A DNA stretch of 64,000 nucleotides from Paenibacillus monticola (lineage in GTDB: Bacteria; Bacillota; Bacilli; Paenibacillales; Paenibacillaceae): contig NZ_WJXB01000013.1 of NCBI RefSeq assembly GCF_009664975.1, forward strand, positions 62,001-126,000, given 5' to 3'. Shown here one piece after another: positions 54,454 through 62,794 of this stretch. Made by a program: the position numbers and the translations under genes. The notes under the pieces are model-generated. The model did not search any database. It worked only from the letters and a program-made list of their open reading frames with translations, and was not told the DNA's origin. The first letter of the stretch is position 1. Every line of letters starts with the position of its first letter.

Positions 54454-54585
54454 GAATAATTCCTCCTGAAAGTTTTGTCAGCATCACTTCACTGCGTTAC
54501 TTCGTACAAAACTAGCTTCGTAAGCATATGCTTAATTTTAATGGAGCTTAGCTTCTTATGATCCTTAGAACATTAGTATAAGTAT

Positions 54586-54601
54586 ACTAAATCGATTTAG
54601 T
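54586..54601. promoter_or_regulatory. LacI-family operator, upstream of cupin gene
   Basis: ACTAAATCGATTTAGT is a perfect 16-bp palindrome, identical to the one at 55895-55910. It overlaps the stop codon of the PTS gene and sits 133 bases before the cupin start. Confidence 0.75.
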
Positions 54602-55863
54602 TAAAACCAACGAAAAATTCCCCATAGTATAATTGAAAGCGAAGTGAAGTCCGGATCGGCGAATGTCACCCCTTCTACACCTAGGAAAGAAAAGAGTGGC
54701 AAGGTAAGGGCTGGCAACAGACAGAGCAAGAATCCATTGAAACCGCTGGAAATGATAGCACCTCTGAAGCCACCGCTGGAATTGCCGAATATAGCAGCTG
54801 CGCCCCCAGCCAAGAAGCACGCCATAATCCCTGGGACGATGACAGGCAATCCAACTAGCGGGAAGAGAAATACGCAGGCCACGCCAGTGAAGAAGCTGGT
54901 CAAGAACCCTACTAACGCGGAATTAGGAGATTTGTCGAAAAGGACCAATACATCCACCCCAGGGATTGCTCCAGGAGCGAACACTTGGGAAAACCCTTTG
55001 AAAGCGGGGACGATTTCTGTTGTGAACAGCTTTACTCCTGCTTTGGCGATATACAAACCGGCTGCAAAGATAGCTGCCTGTTCAAGGATGAAGACGATAT
55101 ATTGTTTACCTTCAGCCAATTCATTGACATAAGTTGGACCAGCAACCAGTCCGGATATTAGTAAAAGTACAAGCATGGTCAAGGTAGTGGCAACATTGGA
55201 ATCCCGCAAAAAACTGATGCGGTCATTTATCTTAATATTTTCGGTATCATTATTGCGGTTGCCAAATACCTTTCCTAAGTATGTCCCGATAATGTAGGAA
55301 ATCATCGAAGCATGGGCAATCGTATATTCATCGGACTTGATGATATTTCTACTGGCATTCCGGAGAAAATAAGGGAAAATCGCCATATAGCTTCCGATTG
55401 CCAAAGAACTGACGATGATCGTAATCCATGAACTGAACCCGAGGCCTTTCATAACGGCTGTTGCAGCAAAGCTCATGAACAGAACCAAGTGAAGGGAAAG
55501 GTATATGTATTTGAACTTAGTCACTCGGGCAAGCACAATGTTGAGGATCATCGAGAAGAGTAGAATGATCGCAGCATCCGCACCGATCTGATCAATGGTC
55601 AATGACATGATAGCTTCATTACTCGGTACAACACCTTTGAGGTTGAAAGCGTAAGAGAAAATTTGACTGAATTTGGTGAGGACGCCTCCCAAGATTCCTC
55701 CACCAACTTTGATCATGGTGAAGCCCATAAAAGAAAGGGTGGTCCCGGTAATAATTTCGGATACCTTCTTCCGCTGAAAAATGAGGCCGAGAAGCGTCAC
55801 GATAGCAATAATGATGGATGGTTCCCTGATAATACTCATAAACATATCCATAATAAATTTCAT
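54601..55863 (-). CDS. PTS permease IIC, ascorbate (UlaA/SgaT) family
   Basis: 420 residues, about ten membrane segments. Family features: IREPSIIIAIVTLLGLIFQRKKVSEIITGTTLSFMGFTMIKVGGGIL at the start (UlaA-type IREPS motif), the central VPSNEAI and ADAAIILLF, and FAPGAIPGVDVLVLFDKSPNSALVGFLTSF (about 298-327). It would phosphorylate and import a sugar acid or pentitol. No IIA or IIB gene lies within the window near it, so it must use partners encoded elsewhere or be an orphan. Identical operators lie before it and at its end. Confidence 0.9.
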   Translation of the reverse strand: MKFIMDMFMSIIREPSIIIAIVTLLGLIFQRKKVSEIITGTTLSFMGFTMIKVGGGILGGVLTKFSQIFSYAFNLKGVVPSNEAIMSLTIDQIGADAAIILLFSMILNIVLARVTKFKYIYLSLHLVLFMSFAATAVMKGLGFSSWITIIVSSLAIGSYMAIFPYFLRNASRNIIKSDEYTIAHASMISYIIGTYLGKVFGNRNNDTENIKINDRISFLRDSNVATTLTMLVLLLISGLVAGPTYVNELAEGKQYIVFILEQAAIFAAGLYIAKAGVKLFTTEIVPAFKGFSQVFAPGAIPGVDVLVLFDKSPNSALVGFLTSFFTGVACVFLFPLVGLPVIVPGIMACFLAGGAAAIFGNSSGGFRGAIISSGFNGFLLCLLPALTLPLFSFLGVEGVTFADPDFTSLSIILWGIFRWF

Positions 55864-55894
55864 CTTCTTTCTAATTTTTATTTTTTACCATATT

Positions 55895-55910
55895 ACTAAA
55901 TCGATTTAGT
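55895..55910. promoter_or_regulatory. LacI-family operator, upstream of PTS gene
   Basis: ACTAAATCGATTTAGT, perfect palindrome extending to 18 bp here (TACTAAATCGATTTAGTA), 32 bases before the PTS start codon. TACAAT on the minus strand lies upstream, so a bound repressor would block the transcript. Confidence 0.8.
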
Positions 55911-55911
55911 A

Positions 55912-56354
55912 AAGCTTCAAAAAAAATTTCCTTTATTGTAGAGTTAAAAAAGAAAGCACAAACTACTTTTGTGAACTAAATCACATATAAGCCTATATAT
56001 TAATTATTTGAAGTCAATTCCTTCCTCCTCTCTTTATAGAGCGCTATCATTTCCAAAAAAAAGGTACACGAAGAAGTTGCAAGCGTTATCATGAATCGAA
56101 TAATAGCACCATTATTTTCTTTTGGCAATAGCAATTATTTCATCTTACTTCAAGAAAAAGAAAGTAAGTTGAGTTATTTATGGCTAAGAACCACAATTAG
56201 CGGTTGACGAATTCGAGCGAACGAACAACGAGGCAAACCTACATAGCCAGACTAGTTAAAGTTATTACTTGGCGGACTGTAGCGCCGCTACTTCACTTTT
56301 GAAGGGGGTTTGGGAACAGGAAGCGAACCAGTCCAGTTCCCTATTTCTAATGAT
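55912..56354. other. Intergenic region between PTS and LacI-family genes
   Basis: About 440 bases. It holds the PTS promoter region, an ACTAAATC half-site resembling the operator (55975-55982), and repeat R1 copy 2. No gene is supported; the open frame through the repeat is a repeat artefact. Confidence 0.5.
56271..56330 (+). repeat. Dispersed intergenic repeat family R1, copy 2
   Basis: GGCGGACTGTAGCGCCGCTA, then TTCACTTTTGAAGGGGGTTT and AGGAAGCG: the same blocks as 13941-14000 in the other orientation. It lies just before the end of the LacI-family gene. Confidence 0.65.
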
Positions 56355-57377
56355 TCAGTTCAAAATCCGGACAGATTCTCTGAGGTTGATCGTAGGATTT
56401 AATCGGATGATTTCTGAGGGTGCCTCATCTTCCTGTCCTTTCCGATTGATTTTGTCCAGCAGCAGCCGGGCACTTCTTTTCCCCATTTCAAAGCTTGGTT
56501 GGGAAACCGTAGTGATAGGCGGGTTATAGAACGCCGCAAAGGATACATCATCGACTCCGATCAGGGAAAAGTCATTTGGTATGGTCAGACGGTTGTTTTT
56601 GGCATAAATCAGTACCTGCTCCAAAATCATGTCATTGGTGGCGATAATTGCGGTTGGCGGATTGTCCATATGGAATAGTTCGCCAATGAGATCTGGCATT
56701 TCATCCAGCCTACCACTTTTGATATAGTCTTCATTAACCGGCAGACCATGGTTCTCCAACGTCTTTCTATAACCGGACAGCCGCTCAATCCGTGTGGTGA
56801 TCGTTTTTTTGCCTAAGGGAAAGGTGATGATCCCAATATTTTCATGGTTATGCTGGGCAAATGTCTCGACCGCCAATTCACTGGCTTTTTCATTGTTCAG
56901 CAGCACCGTATCTACGCTGATTTCATCGATTTTTCTGTCGACAAATACAAACGGATAGCCATTCTTAACAAGAGAAACATACAGTTTCTTATTCTCTTCA
57001 GTGGGGAAAATGATAAGTCCGTCCACTTGCCGCGCAATCATCGACTGAACGTAATTTTTTTCCTTGAGGGAATCATCATCGGTATTGCAGACAATGACCT
57101 GAACACCTTCCAACTGGCATTCATCTTCTATTGCACGTACGACTTCTGTTGTGAATTTCGATAAGATGGTTGAAGAAATCACCCCAACAATGAATGTCTT
57201 CTTATGTTTGAGACTGCGGGCCACCTCATTGGGAATATAATTGAGTTCCTCAATGGCTTGCTCGACTTTCCTCTTGGTGTCTAGACTCATATAGTTGTAT
57301 CTTTTACTCAGAAACTGCGAAACCGTACTTTTAGACACTCCTGCACGTTCTGCAACTTCTCGCATCGTTATGACCAT
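56355..57377 (-). CDS. LacI-family regulator
   Basis: 340 residues from ATG 57375-57377, chosen because AGGAGG lies six bases upstream. LacI helix-turn-helix at the N-terminus (MREVAERAGVSKSTVSQFLSKRYNYMSLDTKRKVEQAIEELNYIPNEVARSLKHKKT), then a periplasmic-binding-like sensor domain (about 60-330) with FVGVISSTI, VDGLIIFPTEENKK and IGVDDVSFAAFYNPPITTVSQP. Its probable operators are the two identical palindromes at 54586 and 55895, so it likely controls the PTS and cupin genes. The inducer is unknown. Confidence 0.92.
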   Translation of the reverse strand: MVITMREVAERAGVSKSTVSQFLSKRYNYMSLDTKRKVEQAIEELNYIPNEVARSLKHKKTFIVGVISSTILSKFTTEVVRAIEDECQLEGVQVIVCNTDDDSLKEKNYVQSMIARQVDGLIIFPTEENKKLYVSLVKNGYPFVFVDRKIDEISVDTVLLNNEKASELAVETFAQHNHENIGIITFPLGKKTITTRIERLSGYRKTLENHGLPVNEDYIKSGRLDEMPDLIGELFHMDNPPTAIIATNDMILEQVLIYAKNNRLTIPNDFSLIGVDDVSFAAFYNPPITTVSQPSFEMGKRSARLLLDKINRKGQEDEAPSEIIRLNPTINLRESVRILN

Positions 57378-57671
57378 GGTTAGCCTCCTAAAACACCATC
57401 CGTTATGTAACAATCTCTCGCCGAAGCTCCGTCACAATACTCGAGTGAGTTCTACTGTATTATATACTTTCTTGTATAGAGAGGAAAATACAGACTGGCA
57501 CGATTCATAGTTTAACATAAATTATTAAAAGTGAATAATCATGCACAAATTTCCATACAGGCATACAATCGACATTTTTCGTGATAAACTAACGCTAAAT
57601 GTAAACTTGCCTCCATAAAATGTAGTGGCTAGGCTTAGTTATATTTCCATATTGAAAGCGGAGGGAAATAA

Positions 57672-58901
57672 TTGAAAACATTAATACTCAACTGGAATCA
57701 AGTGAGCCTGGTAAAACGAATATTTGCGGGGATTATAGTGGGTATAATTCTGGCTTTATCGATTCCTAATGCAACAGGGGTCACCATTTTTGGTTCCTTG
57801 TTTGTATTATCATTAAAAGCGGTCGCGCCTGTACTGGTCTTGCTCTTAGTGATGTCAGCCATCTCCAAACATAAAAAAGGCCAGCAAACGAATATGAAGA
57901 CGATTATTGGTCTGTATGGCTTAAGCACATTTTTGGCGGGGCTCATAGCCGTTATTGTAAGTTTTATATTTCCGGTAACCTTGTCACTTGTAACGGGTGT
58001 CACCGACCTGACTCCACCTGATGGGATTGTAGAAGTACTTAAGACTTTGCTATTTAAGGTTGTCGACAACCCCGTAAATGCCCTAATGAATGCTAACTAT
58101 ATCGGGATACTGACTTGGGCTATCTTACTTGGTGTTGCTTTAAGAAATGCCAAGGATAGTACAAAAGACTCGCTTGTTAATTTTTCAGATGCCGTTTCAC
58201 AAATCGTCAAATGGGTAATCAACTTGGCACCAATAGGCATCATGGGACTTGTATTTGATTCCATTACAGCAAACGGACTTTCCTCCTTGCTCGATTACGG
58301 GAAACTACTTCTTGTTCTTATTGGATGTATGCTATTTATGGCACTGGTTGTTAATCCATTGATTGTATATCTGAATATTCGCAGAAATCCTTACCCACTT
58401 GTTTTTCTTTGCCTGAAGGAAAGTGGGATTACCGCATTCTTTACTCGTAGCTCAGCTGCAAACATTCCCATCAACATGAGATTATGTGAAAAATTGGAGC
58501 TCGACAAGGATACGTATTCAGTGTCCATTCCATTAGGAGCTACGATTAATATGGCGGGTGCAGCTATTACGATTTCTGTCTTGACGCTCGCTGCTGTTCA
58601 TACGGTTGGCATTGAAGTGGACTTTGGAACGGCGCTTATTCTTAGCGTCCTATCTGCTGTATCTGCTGCGGGTGCCTCAGGCGTAGCCGGCGGGTCGCTT
58701 TTACTGATTCCTCTAGCGTGCAGTATCTTCGGCATTCCGAACGATGTTGCAATTCAGGTCGTTGGTGTAGGGTTCATAATCGGTGTTTTGCAGGACTCCT
58801 TTGAAACAGCACTGAATTCATCCTCCGACTTACTGTTCACAGCAACCGCTGAATATGCAAAAGACCGTAAAGAAGCCAAGGAATTTGTGATTAATACCTA
58901 A
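57672..58901 (+). CDS. sstT: Serine/threonine:sodium symporter SstT
   Basis: 409 residues from a TTG start with GGAGGGAAATAA directly before. Dicarboxylate/amino-acid:cation symporter fold with 8-9 membrane segments. The C-terminal signature is FTRSSAANIPINMRLCEKL (about 256-274), VSIPLGATINMAGAAITI, and SGVAGGSLLLIPLACSIFGIPNDVAIQVVGVGFIIGVLQDS (SstT type). It imports Ser and Thr with sodium. Monocistronic with a strong terminator. Confidence 0.92.
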   Translation: MKTLILNWNQVSLVKRIFAGIIVGIILALSIPNATGVTIFGSLFVLSLKAVAPVLVLLLVMSAISKHKKGQQTNMKTIIGLYGLSTFLAGLIAVIVSFIFPVTLSLVTGVTDLTPPDGIVEVLKTLLFKVVDNPVNALMNANYIGILTWAILLGVALRNAKDSTKDSLVNFSDAVSQIVKWVINLAPIGIMGLVFDSITANGLSSLLDYGKLLLVLIGCMLFMALVVNPLIVYLNIRRNPYPLVFLCLKESGITAFFTRSSAANIPINMRLCEKLELDKDTYSVSIPLGATINMAGAAITISVLTLAAVHTVGIEVDFGTALILSVLSAVSAAGASGVAGGSLLLIPLACSIFGIPNDVAIQVVGVGFIIGVLQDSFETALNSSSDLLFTATAEYAKDRKEAKEFVINT

Positions 58902-58962
58902 CAAAAAAGGAAACAAAAAAAGCAGGAGCCTTTGGCTCTGCTTTTTTTTGTTTCCTTTTTTG
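58902..58962. terminator. Strong terminator after sstT
   Basis: Long stem AAAAAAGGAAACAAAAAAAG CAGGAGCC against GGCTCTG CTTTTTTTTGTTTCCTTTTTT, with a short TTT loop. Confidence 0.9.
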
Positions 58963-59014
58963 TTCCGTTTGCCTTTGTTTCAGCTATAAATAACAAAGAA
59001 ATCTTTGCTCTTCA

Positions 59015-59063
59015 ATCTTAACACTGTAAAGATTTTATGCTACAATCTTTACAGTGTTAAGAT
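59015..59063. promoter_or_regulatory. Perfect 20-bp-arm inverted repeat at the TetR promoter
   Basis: Arms at 59015-59034 and 59044-59063 are exact reverse complements (ATCTTAACACTGTAAAGATT on the left) with a nine-base centre. The extended -10 TATGCTACAAT spans the centre (59036-59046). This should be the autoregulatory operator of the TetR protein that follows. Confidence 0.75.
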
Positions 59064-59085
59064 ACTGAAAGGAAGTAGGTATGAA

Positions 59086-59649
59086 GTGAAAGAAAAACCC
59101 TATCACCATGGAGATTTACGAAATCAGCTTATAGAAGCTGGCATTCAACTTATTAACAAAGATGGCATCAAAAGCTTTTCCTTGCGCAAGGTAGCCGCAG
59201 AATGCAGCGTCAGCCACACCGCCCCCTACAGCCATTTTAAAAATATAGATGAGTTGATTGCTGCAATGGGAGAACATGTAACAGAGCAATTTATGGATAC
59301 ACTGCGCTCATCCGTTCAAGGAAAGGAAGGAAGCCATGAAGCGATTTCCCTGCTTGGGCAGGCCTACATCGACTTTTTCATTGCGCATCCACAGTATTTT
59401 CAATTTCTTTTCTACCACTCCGGCATAACCATTGATCTAGACAACTATAATTCTGATAATTATCCGCCTTTTGCTTTGTTCAGGACTACAGCCTATCAAA
59501 TGTTTCGCAGCATCGGTCTGCCGGATGAAGAGTACTCTCATAAATTGATAGCCCTATGGTCGATGGTACACGGTATTGCCTCACTACTTACCAATAATGG
59601 TGTCCGGTATTCGGGGAATTGGCGTGATATTTTTGCGATCAAATTATAA
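59086..59649 (+). CDS. TetR/AcrR-family regulator
   Basis: 187 residues from a GTG start at 59086 (GGAAGTAGG upstream); the open frame extends upstream through the operator and is not expected to be translated. N-terminal KEKPYHHGDLRNQLIEAGIQLINKDGIKSFSLRKVAAECSVSHTAPYSHFKNIDEL is the helix-turn-helix of the TetR subgroup that begins YHHGDLR. The C-terminal domain binds an unknown ligand. It begins a unit with two flavodoxin-like genes (16 bases to the next gene). Confidence 0.92.
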   Translation: MKEKPYHHGDLRNQLIEAGIQLINKDGIKSFSLRKVAAECSVSHTAPYSHFKNIDELIAAMGEHVTEQFMDTLRSSVQGKEGSHEAISLLGQAYIDFFIAHPQYFQFLFYHSGITIDLDNYNSDNYPPFALFRTTAYQMFRSIGLPDEEYSHKLIALWSMVHGIASLLTNNGVRYSGNWRDIFAIKL

Positions 59650-59665
59650 TGAAGGAGAACGAATA

Positions 59666-60169
59666 ATGAAAATAATTGTACATGATTTGCAGCAGCAAGA
59701 GTTTGCGGGATGGGTTGATGACCCAAATGCGGAACTAACTGTCCTATCGGACAATGACACCATCCGTCAGTGTATGGGCTGCTTCGGCTGCTGGACCAAA
59801 ACGCCTGGAGTGTGCGTCATAAAGGACGGCTATCAGAATATAGGGGAGCTTCTCTCGAAGTGTGATGAACTGATTATCATCAGCAAATGTATGTATGGGA
59901 GCTACAGTCCCTTTATACTCAATGTGTTAAATAGGAGCATATCCTATATGCTTCCTTATTTCGTCACCAAAAACGGCGAAACTCATCATCGCAACCGTTA
60001 TGATCATCAGTTCGCGCTATCCGTGCATTTCTATGGCCACGACATCACTGAAGCAGAAATGGGAACTGCAAGAACACTGGTCGCGGCAAATAGTATGAAT
60101 TTGTATTCTATAGGGAACAAGGTGTATTTCCATAACAGCCTGCAAAACGTCAAGGAGGCCGTACTATGA
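59666..60169 (+). CDS. Flavodoxin/NADPH-dependent FMN reductase-like protein
   Basis: 167 residues from ATG 59666 (GAAGGAG upstream). The central motif NDTIRQCMGCFGCWTKTPGVCVIKDGYQNIGELLSKCDELIIISKCMYGSYSPFILNVLNRSISYM is typical of the iron-sulfur-flavin-like multimeric flavodoxins: a CxGCxxCW cysteine group followed by the FMN-binding loop. The phosphate-binding loop at the N-terminus is weak. It overlaps the next gene by four bases (ATGA), so the two proteins are probably partners. Redox role inferred. Confidence 0.82.
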   Translation: MKIIVHDLQQQEFAGWVDDPNAELTVLSDNDTIRQCMGCFGCWTKTPGVCVIKDGYQNIGELLSKCDELIIISKCMYGSYSPFILNVLNRSISYMLPYFVTKNGETHHRNRYDHQFALSVHFYGHDITEAEMGTARTLVAANSMNLYSIGNKVYFHNSLQNVKEAVL

Positions 60170-60804
60170 AAATCGCAATGATCAACGGCAGTCCCAAGCC
60201 GGTAAAAAGCAACTCGGCCCTCATGCTCAAAACACTCGATCCGCTTATCAGCACCGGGAATGAACTAACATACTATAATATTAACAAAAGACCGCTTACC
60301 ATTGAGCAATACTGCGAGTTGTGCCGCATGGATACACTGATTATTGCCTTCCCGCTATATGTTGATGGAATACCGTCACATTTGTTCAGGATGCTTGTTG
60401 CCCTTGAGGAATTCATGAGAGTGGAGCGCGAACAGGAGATTTACGTGTATACCATAATCAACAATGGTTTTTTTGAAGGCCGGCAAAATCATATTGCTCT
60501 GGAAATCATGAGAAACTGGTGCACACGATGCGGTCTTCATTTCGGGCAAGGACTCGGTCAAGGCGCCGGTGAAATGATGGGCTTTCTGGAGAAGGTCCCC
60601 CTCGGCCAAGGCCCGCTTAAGAATTTAGGCAAGGCCATGGAAAGCCTGGCCCATAATATACATTCGCGAAGCATGGATGAATCCATGCTGTTCAGCCCAA
60701 ACTTCCCACGCTTTGCCTGGAGATTTTCAGCGACACACTCTTTCTGGAATGCCACCGCCAAAAAGAACGGTTTGAAGAAAAAAGATATGTTGAAGAGGCT
60801 ATAA
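60166..60804 (+). CDS. Flavodoxin-fold NAD(P)H oxidoreductase
   Basis: 212 residues. N-terminal phosphate-binding loop KIAMINGSPKPVKSNSALML (flavodoxin/NADPH-FMN-reductase type) and DTLIIAFPLYVDGIPSHLFRMLVALEEFM (about 56-84), then a C-terminal segment specific to this subgroup ending in the basic KNGLKKKDMLKRL. Translationally coupled to the upstream flavodoxin-like gene and probably controlled by the TetR protein. Substrate unknown. Confidence 0.85.
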   Translation: MKIAMINGSPKPVKSNSALMLKTLDPLISTGNELTYYNINKRPLTIEQYCELCRMDTLIIAFPLYVDGIPSHLFRMLVALEEFMRVEREQEIYVYTIINNGFFEGRQNHIALEIMRNWCTRCGLHFGQGLGQGAGEMMGFLEKVPLGQGPLKNLGKAMESLAHNIHSRSMDESMLFSPNFPRFAWRFSATHSFWNATAKKNGLKKKDMLKRL

Positions 60805-60813
60805 GTAACCCAT

Positions 60814-60865
60814 AAAAAGCGGCTGACATGTTCCTTTAAACGAACCGTCAACCGCTTTTTTTTTG
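60814..60865 (+). terminator. Terminator after the flavodoxin-fold gene pair
   Basis: AAAAAGCGG-TGAC paired with GTCA-CCGCTTTTT (mismatches in the inner part), then nine Ts. Confidence 0.85.
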
Positions 60866-61018
60866 CGTTAAAAACTGTGACAAGTAACATGAATTCCGCC
60901 AGATTATGTAAAGTTCAACCCTATGTAACAAAAATTAAAAACACGGGACTCCACTGACCATTTAATATGGTATAATCGCGTTGTTTGTTGAGTACATAAA
61001 CAGAAATCAGGTGATCAG

Positions 61019-62794
61019 ATGTTCGAACTAAAGTGGTTATGGCAGAACCTGGAAGGAAACCGGACGCGGTACATTCTCGCGCTTTGCCTCTCAGTAGTGG
61101 GTTCTTCGCTCACGATTGTGAATCCGTACATAAGTCAGCGCATTGTCGATACATTCATAGCCGGAGATAACGCGCAGCAGAATCTGACACAAGAACGTGG
61201 GCTGTTGATCGCACTCTGCCTGGGTATGATCGGCTTTTCCCTGCTTCGTTCAGGTCTTGCTTATTTGACAATGATGCAGTATGAGCATTCCTCGCAAAAT
61301 ATGCTATACCGCATCCGCATTTATCTGTACAACAAAATCCAGGGACAGGATATGCATTATTACGACCATAACCGTACTGGTGACCTCATGACCAAGATGA
61401 CAGGCGATCTGGACATGGTTAGGCACTCGATGGCGTGGATTATCAAGACAATCATCGAATCGGCGACGATTTTCATTGCTTCCGTCATTTACTTCTTCAC
61501 CATTGATGCTGAACTGACACTGTGGCTGCTTATCCTTTCTCCCCCGATTTTTATTGTGGCCTATATCTTTGCGAAGCGCGTCCGCCCGATGTATATCGAC
61601 CTTCGCGAACGACTGTCACAGCTTAACTCCACCACGCAGGAAAACATCTCTGGCAATCGTATCGTCAAGGCTTTTGCCCGCGAAGAGTACGAGATTGAGA
61701 AATTCGCCGACAAAAATGCCAACTACTCCAAAGCAAACAAAACAGCTGCACTCGTCTGGCTCGATTACTTCCCTTATCTGGAAACCTTTGCTCAGGCCTT
61801 CAACGTAATTCTGATGATTGCAGGCGGACTCTTTGTCATGAACGGCCGCATCACTTTTGGCGAATTCGCGGCCTTCTCTTCATTAATCTGGGCCGTATCC
61901 AACCCTATGCGCAATATCGGCATCATCATTAATGATATTCAACGCTTCTTCGCCAGCTTGGCCAAGATCGTGGATATCTATTATGCCCGCCCCAACATCA
62001 TCAACGAGCATAAGGCCATCGGCAACCGCCGTTATGAAGGCCGCATAGAATTTGATCATGTTAGCTTCAAATACGACAGTGCGACGGTACTGGACGATGT
62101 CAGCTTCAAGGTTGAACCCGGTGAAACCGTGGCTATCATGGGTTCGACAGGATCGGGCAAGACGACAATTGTTAACCTGATCCCACGTTTATACGATGTA
62201 TTCGAAGGGCATGTATTGGTAGATGGCGTGGATGTACGCCAGCTAGAGCTTGACGAACTTCGCGGAAATATCGGCGTGGCGACCCAAGACGTTCTCTTGT
62301 TCTCGGATACGATCGACGGAAACATCTCTTTTGGCGACCCCGATCTCCCGGAAGAGGATACAGTAGAATATGCTCGACTCGCTGACGCGCATGAATTCAT
62401 CATGAAGATGTCCGAAGGCTATGACACCATTGTAGGGGAACGCGGAGTCGGACTGTCCGGTGGGCAGAAGCAACGTATCGCGCTGGCCCGCTCCATGGCG
62501 GTCCGCCGGCCTATCCTGATTCTTGATGACACGACCTCTGCCGTCGATCTTGAGACTGAACAGCATATCCAGAAAAGTCTGCGCGAGCTTGATTTCACCT
62601 GTACGAAGATTATCATTGCACAACGCGTATCCACTACCGCGAAAGCTGATCGTATTCTCATCATGGAGGACGGCCGCTTAATCGAGGAGGGTACTCATGC
62701 CGAGTTGCTGGCAAAACGGGGTTATTACTACGAGGTATTTATGCTGCAAACCGAGGGCATTGGAAGGCAGGTGATCGCTCATGGCAAGGAATAA
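61019..62794 (+). CDS. ABC exporter half-transporter with degenerate ATP site
   Basis: 591 residues: six membrane segments (about 18-300) and an ATPase domain (about 340-575). Walker A GSTGSGKT (about 375-382), signature LSGGQ (479-483) and Walker B ILILDD are present. The catalytic Glu position after Walker B is Asp (Asp504, ILDDTTSAVD) and the H-loop His is Gln (Gln535, IIAQRVST). This matches the degenerate half of heterodimeric exporters such as TM287/288 and BmrCD. Its end overlaps the next half-transporter gene by 14 bases. Confidence 0.93.
   Translation: MFELKWLWQNLEGNRTRYILALCLSVVGSSLTIVNPYISQRIVDTFIAGDNAQQNLTQERGLLIALCLGMIGFSLLRSGLAYLTMMQYEHSSQNMLYRIRIYLYNKIQGQDMHYYDHNRTGDLMTKMTGDLDMVRHSMAWIIKTIIESATIFIASVIYFFTIDAELTLWLLILSPPIFIVAYIFAKRVRPMYIDLRERLSQLNSTTQENISGNRIVKAFAREEYEIEKFADKNANYSKANKTAALVWLDYFPYLETFAQAFNVILMIAGGLFVMNGRITFGEFAAFSSLIWAVSNPMRNIGIIINDIQRFFASLAKIVDIYYARPNIINEHKAIGNRRYEGRIEFDHVSFKYDSATVLDDVSFKVEPGETVAIMGSTGSGKTTIVNLIPRLYDVFEGHVLVDGVDVRQLELDELRGNIGVATQDVLLFSDTIDGNISFGDPDLPEEDTVEYARLADAHEFIMKMSEGYDTIVGERGVGLSGGQKQRIALARSMAVRRPILILDDTTSAVDLETEQHIQKSLRELDFTCTKIIIAQRVSTTAKADRILIMEDGRLIEEGTHAELLAKRGYYYEVFMLQTEGIGRQVIAHGKE

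Noticed and set aside
56269..56529. An 86-residue plus-strand frame starting MADCSAATSLLKGVW
   Set aside because: Its first part is translated from repeat R1 and the rest is antisense to the LacI-family gene.
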